Source of the DNA: Amborella trichopoda
Lineage: Eukaryota; Streptophyta; Magnoliopsida; Amborellales; Amborellaceae
Assembly: GCF_000471905.2 (NCBI RefSeq)
Contig: NW_006500031.1
Location: forward strand, 690,607-754,606
DNA: 64,000 nucleotides
Reading direction: 5' to 3'
Part shown: positions 12,063-23,549 of the stretch, one piece after another
Layout of the letters: each line of letters starts with the position of its first letter
How positions within the stretch are numbered: the first letter of the stretch is position 1
The notes under the pieces: generated by a model
Databases searched by the model: none
What the model was told of the DNA's origin: nothing
What the model saw: the letters and a program-made list of their open reading frames with translations, nothing else
Made by a program: the position numbers and the translations under genes

Positions 12063-14127
12063 CTAAGGACGTCTTGCTAAGTGGGCATTATTGCTGATGG
12101 AATTCGACATCACATATGTACTACAAAAGGCCATCAAGGGTCAAGCCCTGGCTAATTTTCTCATAGCACATCCTGTACCGGCAGAGAATCTCCCTTATCA
12201 AGTGACCTCCCGATGAAGAAGTCTTATATGCAGAAATTTCTCAAGCATGGGAGATGTACTTTGATGGAGCCTTCCAATCTGGTCGTGGAGGCATTGAGGT
12301 GGTATTCATGACCCCGAAAGGAGAAGTGCTTCCTCTATCCTTCTCTCTCACCGAAGCCGGTTCCCATAGCGAGGCAGAATATCAGGCCCTTATAATTGGG
12401 TTGGAGATAGCCTCTGATCTAGACTTGGAGTAGCTCAATATCTATGACGATTCTGAGTTGGTTATTTGACAACTTAAAGGGATCTATGACATGAGAAAGG
12501 ATACTCTCAAGCCCTATTATGATATTGTAAAGTCGTATAGGGCTCAGCTTGAGGATTTTTCTCTAAGTTATATCCCCAGGAGATTAAACTCGCACGTTGA
12601 TGCACTCGCAAAGCTCGACCCTACAATTCAACTGTCTTCACCAGGGCCTACACTTGTTTGGGTCGTAAAGTGGAGACACATTGAACTGAGAACCGAAGTG
12701 GACGTAGATGATGAGAGACTTATCTTTCTCGAATGTCTGCCTTATCCATTTAGGGCACTTCTGGTAGCCAAAGATGTCATTAAAGCTAAACAGAAAATGG
12801 CACGGAGTCAAAGTTATAGAGCCGAAAGGCCAGAACCAAAGTTCTTCGAATGTGTGCAGAAATTGAACAAGTAGAAGATTGGAGAGAGCTCATCATCAAT
12901 TTCATAAAGTACAAAAGGCTGCCTGAGGATCGTACCGAGCGTAATAATGTACGCAGAATGTCTACCAAGTACACCTCCTCGAAGGGGGTACTCTTTTCTA
13001 CCGATCTTTTTGATGGAATTCTCCTTAGATGTGTAAATGCGCAAAAAGCAAATAAGGTGTTAGCAGAAGTGCATTCAGGTGTCTGTGGACTGCATCAGTT
13101 CGGTGCTAAGCTTTATGAGCGGTTACGCAGGCTGAGGTATCATTGGCCTTCAATGATTGCTGACTCCCTAAACTATGCCAAAAGATGCCAGGTATGCCAG
13201 ATGCGTTCAAGTCTTATTCATCAACCTCCTGAGCCCTTACACCCCACAGTGCCATCATAGCTCTTTTCACAATGGGTTATGGACATTGTAGAACCTATTG
13301 ATCCTCCTTCAGCAATCGGTCTTCATTCTGGTAGCTACGGATTATTTTTCCAAGTGGGCTGAAGCGGTCCCCCTCAAGCAAGCTCGGGGGCTGCAGTGGC
13401 CAACTTTGTGCGACATCATATCATATACCAATTTGGAGTGCCTAATTGAATTATATCAGACAATGGCCCTCAATTTAGAAGTCATCATATTGATCGCTTG
13501 GTTAATCAGTTCGGTTTCGATTAGAAGTACTGAACTATGTACCACCCTCGAGCGAACGCCGTAGTTGAGGCCTTCAATAAAACTCTATGTGGTTTTTTAA
13601 GGAAGTCAGTATCAAAAACAAGGAAAAATTGGCATGAGAAGCTTTCGGAAGCCTTGTGGGCCTATCGCACTACCATAAGAAATGTCATCAATTCCACTCC
13701 TTATTCATTGGTCTATGCGGGTGAAGCAGTCTTACCCCTCGAGATTCAACTGCCCTCGCTTCGTATCGCCATACATCAAGGACTGGCTGAAGATGAGAGG
13801 GTCAAGCTTCATTACCAAGAGTTGGATACACTTGATGAAAAGAGATTGGAAGCTCAACATAATCTTGATCTCAACTAGGGGAGAATGAAGAGGGCATTTG
13901 ACAAGTCAGTCAAGGTCCTCTCATTCATCAGTGGAGATCTGGTTCTAGCTGTCAAAAGGCCAATTGTTATGCATGGACGACATAAAGGAAAGTTTGAACC
14001 TAAGTGGCAAGGCCTTTTGATAGTAAAAAATGTCTCACCAAATGGTGCTTACATACTGGCACATCACGATGGAGAGGAGGCGATGCCCCACATCAATGGG
14101 CGATATCTAAAGAAGTATTATACCTGA
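12063..14127 (+). pseudogene. Ty3/gypsy pol remnant: RNase H and integrase
   Basis: The fragment begins inside the pol region with RLAKWALLLMEFDI and GQALANFL, the linker after reverse transcriptase. Next is an RNase H domain (about 12240-12620) with MYFDGAF, EAEYQAL, DDSELV and NSHVDALAKL, then an integrase with the HHCC zinc-binding block (about 13070-13200, ending CQVCQM), the D-containing ATDYFSKWAEA, ISDNGPQF, and the catalytic-Glu block VEAFNKTL. It ends with the chromodomain-less C-terminus GRYLKKYYT and a stop. Several in-frame stops (for example near 12431 and 12467) and frame changes near 12870, 13260, 13420 and 13530 show that it is dead. Gag, protease and most of reverse transcriptase are missing. 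Style fits the Tat/Athila side of Ty3/gypsy; the exact lineage is inference. Confidence 0.9.
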
Positions 14128-14299
14128 TACGTGTTTAAAAGATAACGTGCGAAGGAGTTAAGGATAGAAGAAAGAAACGACGATAAAAAAGAAAATGAGC
14201 TAGTCAATTCAATAAAGCTTAATTCTTTTATTGAAGAAATTACAAGCTACAATCAGAAACACATTATTAGGGAAGTTACATGGATATATTATCAAGTTT

Positions 14300-14575
14300 A
14301 CTCTTGCATCTGAGGAAAAAAGAGCGGCTGTTCCCAGCATTGCTCCTACATCCGAAGAAAGGAGAACGGCTAACCCTAGCATTGGCCTTGCATCTGAGGG
14401 GAGGACGGTTACAGGCCAAAAATTGCTCTTGCATCAGAAGCGTTGCTCTTGTATCTGAGGAAAGGAAGGTTACAGGCCAAAAATTGCTCTAGCATCGGAA
14501 GTGTTGCTCTTGCATCTGAGGAAAAGAGGATGGTTGTAAGCCAAAAGTTGCTCTCACATTAGGAAAAGGTGGAAG
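14300..14575. repeat. Imperfect tandem repeat of about 60-70 bp
   Basis: Units contain TTGCTCTTGCATCTGAGGAAA and GGTTACAGGCCAAAAATTGC, repeated four to five times with drift between about 14300 and 14575, directly downstream of the gypsy pol stop. It may be part of the element's 3' untranslated region. Confidence 0.7.
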
Positions 14576-15519
14576 CGCTTTGATCGAGAATATCAAACAT
14601 ACAAAGCAAACTTCTTTGGCAAGGAACTGACCTATGATGGAGAGTATACCCTGTTCACGGTGAGGGGCCTTCCACAGAACAACATGGAGTTCACAATTAT
14701 GCTGGAGGACTTGGCTTCCAACAGGCTTCATCATTGGTTACCACCCGTTGCTAACCCAAGTCGTCACCGTGCACGAACACAGCTGAACACGATTCACCGA
14801 CGTCCATGAAGGATCGTTGAGGGAGCAGCTATTGCCATGCACGACTAATGCCATGTGCGTCATGTTGATGATCGTGTGTGACTAAGGCACTGACTAGTGC
14901 TTTGCGAGACTAATGTTGGGTGTCTTGAAAAGGACCAATACCGGTTGCGTTTCCAAAGGCTAACCTCGGTTGTGTTTTCAAAATACTAACAACGGCTATA
15001 GCTTCAATGAGTAAACGCCGGTTGTGTCTAACAAAGGGCTAACGCCAGCTGCATTCTCTATCGGCTCGTGTGCTCGCTCGTGACGCTTCTATTCCCAGCA
15101 ATAGTGACTATTCAGCTTCCTTAAGACCCTCTATCTCCCCGCGACTGTTTGGTTCCTGCGACTGTTCAATTCTCGCAACCGTTCGGTTCCCACGACTCTT
15201 CAGTTCTTGAGGCCCTTCAGTTCCCAAGACCCTTCAGCTGCTTGTGCCCCTTCGTCTCCCTAGCAACCATCCACCTTCCAGCAGTTGTTCACCGTCCTAC
15301 GACCTCACGGCTACTCACCGGGAAACCCCTTCCACTCATCGGAAAACTCACTAGTAGACCTTTCCCTCTTCTTCCTGACAGGGGAAAACCACTAGAAAAC
15401 TCTCGAAAACCAGCAGAAGTTCACCGGCAGCTCCCTGCTGCAACTTGGAACCACTACCGAAATCCCAGCAAACTCCTGGAAACCCCTGCTTCCCACAAAC
15501 TCTCGCCATGTTGCTCAAG
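14576..15519. other. Spacer of the giant inverted repeat, no gene recognised
   Basis: Holds degenerate short repeats with CGGTTGTGTTTTCAAA-like units near 14940-15040 and C-rich TTCRGTTCCCACGACC-like units near 15140-15240. It may be the remainder of the gypsy element (3' region), but no matching 5' LTR was found in 10840-12060. Confidence 0.45.
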
Positions 15520-16901
15520 ATGTAATCATTTAGAATGCGAGTAGTTTGATTATGCATACCTTTGTTCCCGTGCATTCCTTCACTTTCCTTTAAGTTTTTC
15601 ATTCTAAATCCCTTTGGTTGCATAAATCCCTTTGGTGCCATGCCATGAATGATTGCCTCTCTAAATGCATATTTGCATTCTAATCATTTCTAAACCAAAG
15701 GGATTTAGAATTCAAATATTGCGTAAATGTTTCAAATAGATTGTAGACCAAATAAGAATTCAAATAGAATTCTAATCACTTTGCTTTACGTAATAATTTA
15801 CGTAAACCATTTTTCGTAATAGAATTTACGTAAATAGAATTCATAATGATTTACATAAAATTATGTAATATAATTATGTAAATCAGTTACGTAATAGAAT
15901 TACGTAATTTAATAGAATTACGTAATATAAATAATTACATAATATATTACGGAATATATGATGCAATAATATATATTACGCAATATTACGTAATAATATA
16001 TTTCTTGTACGTAATGATCGCATATATTACGTGATAATATCTATTACGTATTACATAATAATATATTTTATATTACATAATAATATCTTTCCTAATAATA
16101 TGTATTACGAAATATATTATTACGTATTATGAAATTTGTATTTCTAATATATTTTGTAATAATATGTATTTCTAATATATTCCGTAATAATATATTCCGT
16201 AATTTTTATAAAATAATTTTATATTACGTAATTTTTATAAGATAATTTTATGAAATAATTTTATATTACGTAATTATATAGAATTATATTTTATATTATG
16301 TAATCATTACATAAATAAAATTATATTATGTAATCATAAATATGAAATTACGTAATCATTTTATATTACGTAAAATGATTTACATAAAATTACGTAAATC
16401 ATTTGAATTCGTAAGTAGAATTTATGAATCCTATTTACGCAATAATAATTTGAATTCTATTTACGTAAATAGAATTCAAATCAATTTTTATTTGATTACT
16501 AAATAAATATTAGGTAAATAGTGATTTACATAATACTGATTTACGTAAATCAAATAGTGATATACGTAATCAAATAGAATTCTATTTGAATTCAAAGTGA
16601 TTTACGTAATGAATTCAAATATGAATTCTATTTGAATTCAAATATGAATTCTATTTGATGCATAGAATTCAAAGAAAGAGGGTGCGTAAATGAATTCTAT
16701 TTGATGCAATCACTTTGCTATGCAAACAAACGCAGCATTTGGTGCCTCTCTATTTGAATTCTAAACAAAGTGATTGCGTAAAGGATTGTAGACCAAAGGG
16801 ATTGTAGAAATCTCTCTCTACAATCCCTTTGGCGCCTATCTAAATATGCACTAAATCAAAGGGATTACGTAATATTTGCATAATCATTTAGAATGCAAGT
16901 T
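15520..16901. repeat. Right arm of the giant inverted repeat
   Basis: About 1.38 kb, extremely AT-rich. It uses the same words as the left arm in the opposite order, ending in the complement of AACTTGCATTCTAAATGATT. The central part (15950-16300) is dense in ATATTACGTAATA and TTATATTACGTAAT. The arms are alike in vocabulary more than in strict base-by-base alignment, except at the ends. Confidence 0.7.
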
Positions 16902-17659
16902 TAATAATAATAATAATAAGAAGGCAAATTTAATAATATAGGAGAAGAAATAAAGAAGTAATTAAGATTGATGACCAAAAAATACTTAAAAAGTGACATA
17001 TTTTTTTATGCCTTGGGTCAATAATCTCAGAGAATGGAGAGATTGATACATACTCACTCTTAAAACATGGTTATTTCAAAGCTTTGGTTGGATTTATTTT
17101 AATGCCTAAAGATGAATATGATAGATTTACAATGGGTTACAAATGAATACAAGTCGACAGCACTTGAGTAAAATGTATCTGTCAAATATACTCAACCGTA
17201 TATATATATATATCTATGCAACCCAATTTCCATTCCTACAAAACCCACATGTTTTTGCTCTACATGTCTCTCTAGGGCGGCACCCGGCCCTTCTCGCCAT
17301 GCGTTAATCGCTCGACTTGGTGTGAGTCCCACTCTCTGTCTTTTCCCATATCCCTTCACTCGTCTCATTAAAATTGCATGTGCCCGCCCCACTCCCTCTT
17401 CTCCACTCCTCTTTCATACATCTCTCTCCCTTGGGCCGGGCCGCATTTCGCCCCTTATCCCTTCCGGGAAAGAGTTGGGTTTGTATATGGCATTGCAAGA
17501 AACCACGACTCGTGAACGAAACTTGGCTACGGGTCCTCAGTAACTTGGATTGAGTTCGGAGTTGTAACTTGGGTTGAGTTCGGAGTTATTTGGCCCTTTT
17601 GCCAGGTCAAAATTTGTTAAAAAGTAAAAAATACAAAAAATTTAAAAATACAATTATAA
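16902..17659. other. Intergenic, no gene recognised
   Basis: Begins with a TAA trinucleotide run (16903-16918). A TA dinucleotide run lies at about 17197-17213. A 27-bp unit with TTGGRTTGAGTTCGGAGTT is tandemly doubled at 17546-17590. No coding evidence. Confidence 0.5.
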
Positions 17660-18150
17660 ATTTAAGAGAAATTATCTTAAATATATCTTAATTTATGCTT
17701 AATTGAAAGAAAAAACCCAAACTTTCATTTACCTCGTCTATACCTTTTTTTCCTCATTTTCGATTTTTTTTAACCAAAATGACCTTCACTCTTTCTACTG
17801 TCATACATATCATTTTATACGGTATTTTAAATACCGTAGTAACTTCAAGTAATATTACAGTACTTTAAGTATTATTAAAGCTCTAGCCATGACCGTGAAG
17901 CCGATTATCGTAAAAACTAAAGCCCATTATACAACATTTTATTCCTCATTTTTGTTTTTTTTTTTTTTACCAAAATGACCTTCACTCTTTGTACTATAAT
18001 ACATATCATTTTATACAGTATTTTAAATACCGTAGTAACTTCAAGTAATATTACCCTAAAAACTAAACACATTCATTATACAACATTTTAAGTACCGTAA
18101 ACATGAACCCATGTTATACGGTACTTAAAATGCCTTAAACCCTTTCTCGT
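17660..18150. repeat. Outer left inverted-repeat end (L1)
   Basis: Contains AAATTATCTTAAATATATCT, the CCAAAATGACCTTCAC block (twice) and the AAGTACCGTAAACATGAACC block. It is complementary in arrangement to 20835-21180 and 22335-22745. Confidence 0.65.
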
Positions 18151-18774
18151 TATCTTTTTCATCTCTAATTCTTTTTATGTTATCTCTTTTTCTCCCTCTA
18201 ATTCTTTTCAATATTTATCTCTTATTTCTCTCTCTAATTCTTTTTTATCTCTTATTTCTCCCTACAATCTCATCATCGTTTCCTTAAATAGATCACGTCT
18301 TCTGTTTTGCATAGCCAAAGTCAATGTTTGATTACCCTCTCTACCGAAATGATGATGAAATTGTAGAGAGAGAAAGAAGAGATAAAAAAGAATTAGAGAG
18401 AGAAAGAAGAGATATATATTAAAAAGAATTAGAGAGAGAAATAATAGATAAACATAAAAAGAATTAAAGATGAAAGAGATATTTTGCTGTTCTAAGAGAT
18501 GTTTTGCTGTTCTTTCTCTCTCTAATTCTTTTTAATATTTATCTCTTCTTTCTCTCTCTAATTCAATGTTTGATTACTCTCTCTAAGGAAACGATGACTC
18601 TAAGGAAACGATGATGAGATTGTAAAGAGATAAAGAAGAGATAAGTATTAAAAAGAATTAGATAAAGAAAAAATAAATAAATATAAAAAAAAATTAGAGA
18701 TGAAAGAGATAAACATAATGAAAAAAGGGTTTACAGCATTAAAAAAAAAATACAAAATTTTGAAAAATACAAAT

Positions 18775-19320
18775 ATATATTTAAGGGAAATTATCGTAAA
18801 TATATATTAATTTATGCTTAATTGAAAAAAACAAAAAAATCCCAAACTTTCTTTTACATCATCTACACCTTGTTTCCTCAGTTTTGTTTGAACCAAAATG
18901 ACCTTTACTTCCTCAATTTGTTTTTAACCAAAATAAACTTCACTTTTTCTTTTGTTTACATCGTTTACACCCTTTTTTCTCAGTTTTTTTTTAACCAAAA
19001 TGACCTTCACTTTTTCTACTGTAATATTACTATTTCTACCGTAATACATATCATTTTTCCTCAGTTTTTTTTGGACCAAAATGACATTCACTTTTTCTAC
19101 TGTAATATTACTTTTTCTACTTTAATACATATCAATATTACAGTATATTACATTTTTTACTATAATACATATCAATATTACGGTACGTTAACTATCGTTA
19201 AACTCTAGCCATGACCTTGAAGCCAATTACCGTAAAAACTAAAACCCATTATACCGCATCGTAAACACGAACACATGTTATACAATACTTAAAATACCGT
19301 AAACCCATATTCTCGTTTAT
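18775..19320. repeat. Inner left inverted-repeat end (L2)
   Basis: Second copy of the same end, starting GGGAAATTATCGTAAATATA. It carries three CCAAAATGACNTTCACTT blocks and ends in the TTAAAATACCGTAAACCC block. Confidence 0.65.
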
Positions 19321-19842
19321 CTTTTTAATCTTTAATTCTTTTAATGTTTATTTCTTCTTTCTCTCTCAAATTCTTTTGTAATATTTATCTCTTCTTTCTC
19401 TATTTAATTCTTTTTTATCTCTTATTTCTCTCTACAATCTCATCATCATTTCCTTAGATAGATCTTGTCCTCTATTTTTAGATAGCCGAAGTCAGTGTTT
19501 GATTATCTTCTCTAATGAAGCAATGATGAGATTGTAGAGAGAGAAAGAAGAGCTAAAAAAGAATTAGAGAGAGAAAGAATAGATAAACATAACCCTCTGT
19601 AAGGAAACAATGATGAGATTGTAGAGAGAGAAAAAAGAGATAAAAATGAATTAGAGAGAGAAAGAATAGATAAACATAAACCTCTCTAAGGAAACAAGAT
19701 TGTAGAGAGAAAAAAGATTGTAGAGAGAAAACAAGATCGTAGAGGAAACAAGATTGTAGAGAGAAAAAAGAGATAAAAAGAATTAGAGAGATAAAGTATA
19801 GATAAACATAAAAAGAATTAGAGATGAAAGAGATGTCTATCT

Positions 19843-22800
19843 CTTCTTTCTCTCTCTAATTCTTTTTAATATTTATCTCTTCTTTCTTTCTCTTATTTTT
19901 TTTTATATCTTATTTCTCTCTACAATCTCATCATCGTTTCTTTAGATAGATCATGTTCTCTGTTTTGTATAGTCAAAGTCAATGTTTGATTACTCTCATT
20001 AGAGAAGTTAGAGAGAGAAATAAGAGATAAATATTAAACAAAATTAGAGAGAAATAATAGATAAATATAAAAAGAATTAGAGATGAAAGAGATAAACAAT
20101 GAAAAAAGAGTTTACTGCATTTTAAGTGTTGTAGAGAAAAAGAAAAGACAACTATTGGCATTTTAAGTGCCATATAACACGGGTAATGATGATGAGATTG
20201 TAGAGAAATAGAAGAGATAATTATTAAAAAGATGAGATGGTAGAGAAAAACAAGAGATAACGATTAAAAAAAATTAGAGAGAGAAAGAATAGAAAGATGA
20301 ATAACTATTAAAAAGAATTAGAAAGATGAAAGAGATAAGCATAATGAGAAAAGATGGATAACTATTAAAAAAGAAGTAGAAAGATGAAAAAGATATGCAT
20401 AATGAGAAAAGAATGATGATATTGTAGAGAAAAAGATGAGATAACTATTAAAAAGAATTAGACTGAGAAAGAATAAAAAGATGAAAGAGATAGAGATACG
20501 CATAATGAGAAAAGGGTTTACGACATTTTAAGAAAAGAATGAAGAGATTGTAGAGAAAAAGAAGAGATAACTATTAAAAAGAATTAAAGAGAGAGAATAG
20601 AAAGATGAAAGAGATAAGCATAAAAGGGTTTACGGTATTTCAAAAGAGAAAAGTGAGATAAATATTAAAAAGAATTAGAGAGAGAAAGAATAGATAAACA
20701 CATAATAGATAAACAAATTAGAGATGAAAGAGATAAATATAATAAGAAAAGAAATTAGAGATGAAAGAGATAGACCTTTTCTGGTAAAGGTAATAATAAA
20801 AGGAATTAGAGATGAAAGAGATGAACCTAATCAGAAAAGGGTTTACAGCATTTTACGTGATGTATAATAAGGGTTAGTGTTTTGGGTACTTAAAATGCCG
20901 TATAAGGGTTAGTGTAAGTTTACAGACTTCAAGTACCGTATAAAATGCCCTCAGTATTACGATATTGTACCTTAATAAAAATTCATATTACGGTAGTTAA
21001 AGTACAGCGCACTAACTATTAGTGTAATACGACTATAGCGAAAGTCAATTTGGTAAAAAAAAAAATGAAAATGAAAAAAAAGAGTGTAGACGAGATAAAC
21101 GAAAGTTTGGGGTTTTTTTTTTCAATTAAGCTTAAATTAAGGTATATTTGCGATAATTTCCCTATATTTAAAGCAAAACGAACAAAATATATCTAAATGA
21201 GATTTAAAAAGTAGTCCAAAAATGATTTTTGAAAACTTAATTTTTGACCACCAGTGTTTTATAAATATCCAAAAAGAAGGGAAAACACAAAAAATAAATA
21301 TTCATGGTTGAAACAGTTTCAAATCTTACTCAAAATGATGGAAAATATATGACAAATAAATATCTGTTTTTTAGATTTTATATTTTTTTTGAAATTTCTT
21401 TTTTAATATCCTTTAGCTTGGATACTTGTTTCGCTGAGGTGGTAAGCCCGAGCTACTTAGGCGAGTCCATGTTGGCTCGCCTAAGCAGTTGAACAAGGGT
21501 ATAAAGTGTTCGGCTGATGCTATACAAGATACATCTCTAAATTTTACCCAAAATAGTGCTTTTAGTATGAAAATATCTTATGATGCTAAAAAATCGATGT
21601 TCAACTATAATTCATGATCTTTTAAATTCGTGCAAATTGAGTAGATTCCCCACTCGAAACAATCTTTCCAGGTGGATTTTTGCTCTTTCTCTCTCTAATT
21701 CTTTTTAATATTTATCTATTCTTTCTCTCTTTATTTTTTATTTTTATATCTTATTTTTCTCTACAATCTCATTATTGTTTCTTTAGATAGATCATGTTCT
21801 CTGCTATGTATAGTCGAAGTCAATGTTCGATTACTCTCTCTAAAGAAACGATGATGAGATTATAGAGAGTGAAATAAGAGATGAATATTAAACATAATTA
21901 GAGAAGTCCGTATTCGATTACTCCCTCTAAAGAAATGATGATGAGATTGTAGAGAGAGAAATAAGAGATAAATATTAAACAGAAATAGAGAGAGAAAGAA
22001 TAGATAAATATGAACAGAATTAGAGATGAAAGAGATAAACAGTGAGAAAAGGGTTTACGGCATTTTAAGTGTCATATAACATGGATAACGATGATGAGAT
22101 TGTAGAGAAAAATAAAAGATAACTATCAAAATTAGAGAGAGAAAGAATAGAAAGATGAAAGAGATAAGCATAATGAGAAAAGGGTTTACGACAGTTTAAG
22201 AGAGCAAGATGAGATAAATATTAAAACGAATTAGAGAGAGAAAGAATAGATAAACTAAGAATAGATAAACATGAAAAGAATTAGAGATGAAAAAAATAAA
22301 CATAATAAGAAAAGGAATTAGAGATGAAAGAGATAAACCTAATCAGAAAAGGGTTTACAGCATTTTATATGATGTATAACATGGGTTAGTGTTTTGGGTA
22401 CTTAAAATGCCGTATACATGATGTATAACATGGGTTAGTGTTTTGGGTACTTAAAATGTTGTATAAGGGTTAGTGTAAGTTTACAGACTTAAAGTACCAC
22501 ATAAAATGCCTTCAGTATTACGGTATTGTACCATAATAAAAATTCATATTACGGTAGTTGAAGTACCGCACACTAACTATTACGGTAATACGACTATCGT
22601 GAAAGTCATTTTGGTAAAATAAAAAAATAAAAAATAAAAAAAAAGAATGTAGACGAGATAAACGAAAGTTTGGGGTTTTTTTTTCCAATTAAGCTTACAT
22701 TAAGGTATATTTGCGATAATTTCCCTATATTTAAAGCAAACGAAACAAAATATATCTAAATGAGATTAAAAAAGTAGTTCAAAAATAATTTTTGAAAAAT

Positions 22801-23250
22801 TAATTTTTGACCACCAGTATTTTATAAATATCCAAAAAAAAAGGGAAAACATAAAAAAAAAAAATATTCATGGTTGAAACACTTTCAAATCTCACTCAAA
22901 ATGATCGAAAATATAAAACAAATAAATATCTGTTTTTTAGATTTTTATAATTTGTTTGAATTTTCTTTTTTAATATCCTTTAGCTTGGATACTCGTGTTC
23001 ACTAAGGTGCTGACCCCGAGTTACTTAGGCGAGTCCATGTTGGCTCGCCCTAAGCAGTCGAACGGCTAGTATAAAGTATTCGGCTGATGCTATACAAGAT
23101 ATGTCTCTAAATTTTGCCCAAAATAGTACTTCTAGTATGAAAAAATCTTATGATGCTTAAAAATCAATGTTCAACTATAATTCATGATCTTTCAAATTCG
23201 TACAAATTGAGTAGAGATCCCCCACTCGAAACACTCTTTCCAGGTGGATT
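19843..23250. repeat. Large direct tandem duplication (about 1.84 and 1.57 kb copies)
   Basis: Copy A runs about 19843-21683 and copy B about 21684-23250. Both start CTTTCTCTCTCTAATTCTTT, go through GATAGATCATGTTCTCTG and the AGAGAGAAATAAGAGATAAA units, then the right-type inverted end. They then share a flank containing TTGACCACCAGTRTTTTATA, AGTCCATGTTGGCTCGCC, CGGCTGATGCTATACAAGAT and ATGTTCAACTATAATTCATG, and end in the CCCCACTCGAAACAMTCTTT block. Copy B lacks some of the interior units. Confidence 0.8.
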
Positions 23251-23380
23251 TTTTAGAAGCACCGTAGTGCAAATCGAGTAGATCCCCCACTCGGAACACT
23301 CTTTCCAAGTGGATTTTTGAGATTGAGCATTGTGCATATCCCCCACTCGGAACACTCTTTCCAAGTGGATCTCTCGCTCT
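23205..23380. repeat. Hairpin minisatellite, three units
   Basis: Units at 23222-23247, 23287-23312 and 23343-23368, with a fourth older one at about 21650-21675. The two last units can fold: CCACTCGGAA pairs with TTCCAAGTGG around a CACTCT loop, with a single mismatch. Spacing is 65 and 56 bp. It ends about 100 bp from the tRNA gene. Confidence 0.75.
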
Positions 23381-23477
23381 TCCGGTAAAAAATAAGACCG
23401 GTCTAAACTAGGATTTACGATGACAAAGTCAAAGGACATAAATAAATAAAAAATACATTGGGAAAGTACCGATTCAA

Positions 23478-23549
23478 TGCGTCTGCCGGGAGTCGAACCC
23501 GGGTCTATTGCTTGGAAGGCAATTATCCTAACCGTTGGACTACAAACGC
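23478..23549 (-). tRNA. tRNA-Gly (anticodon UCC)
   Basis: Minus-strand sequence starts GCGTTTGTAGTCCAACGGTT and folds as a complete 72-nt cloverleaf including the discriminator A. The acceptor stem has seven pairs with one G-U at position 5. The D arm is GTCC...GGAT, the anticodon stem-loop is ATTGC-CTTCCAA-GCAAT with TCC in the anticodon, and the T arm is CCCGG-GTTCGAC-CCGGG-like with box B GGTTCGACTCC. No intron. Downstream on the minus strand a T run (plus-strand AAAAAA near 23445) may serve as polymerase III terminator. Reads GGA codons (and GGG by wobble). Likely functional. Confidence 0.96.

Larger units (their letters stand above)
9670..16901. mobile_element. Giant inverted-repeat (foldback-like) structure with retroelement cargo
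   Basis: The outermost 24 bp, beginning AACTTGCATTCTAAATGATT at 9670, are perfectly repeated in inverse orientation at 16878-16901. The arms (9670-10840 and about 15520-16901) share the same small set of words in opposite order, and the inner edges again carry GCATTCTAAATGATTA (10820s) and its complement (15520s). Between them lie 4.7 kb of more GC-rich DNA with pyrimidine tracts, short tandem repeats and a Ty3/gypsy pol fragment. The layout resembles plant foldback elements or a long-TIR DNA transposon; it could also be an old inverted duplication of an AT-rich satellite. No transposase and no target-site duplication were found, so the class is undecided. Confidence 0.6.
17660..22745. mobile_element. 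Nested inverted-repeat (foldback-like) structure
   Basis: Two left-type ends (17660-18150 and 18775-19320) and two right-type ends (20835-21180 and 22335-22745) carry the same terminal sequence in opposite orientation. Left type: GGAAATTATCGTAAATATAT, then TTAATTTATGCTTAATTGA, then poly-A/C, AACTTTC, and later ATTTTAAGTACCGTA. Right type is the complement, ending GGTATATTTGCGATAATTTCCC. The interior is filled with many short units of AATTAGAGAGAGAAAGAATAG / AGATAAACAT and, in the left half, the complement TCTCTCTCTAATTCTTTTTA. No protein-coding capacity was seen. It looks like a non-autonomous element with repetitive long inverted ends, with one copy nested in or duplicated from another. Confidence 0.6.

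Noticed and set aside
10840..15519. LTR pair for the gypsy remnant
   Set aside because: I compared the flanks of the pol fragment by eye and found no matching direct repeats of LTR length.
23205..23380. CRISPR-like repeat-spacer appearance
   Set aside because: Only three units with irregular spacing in plant nuclear DNA; it is a minisatellite.
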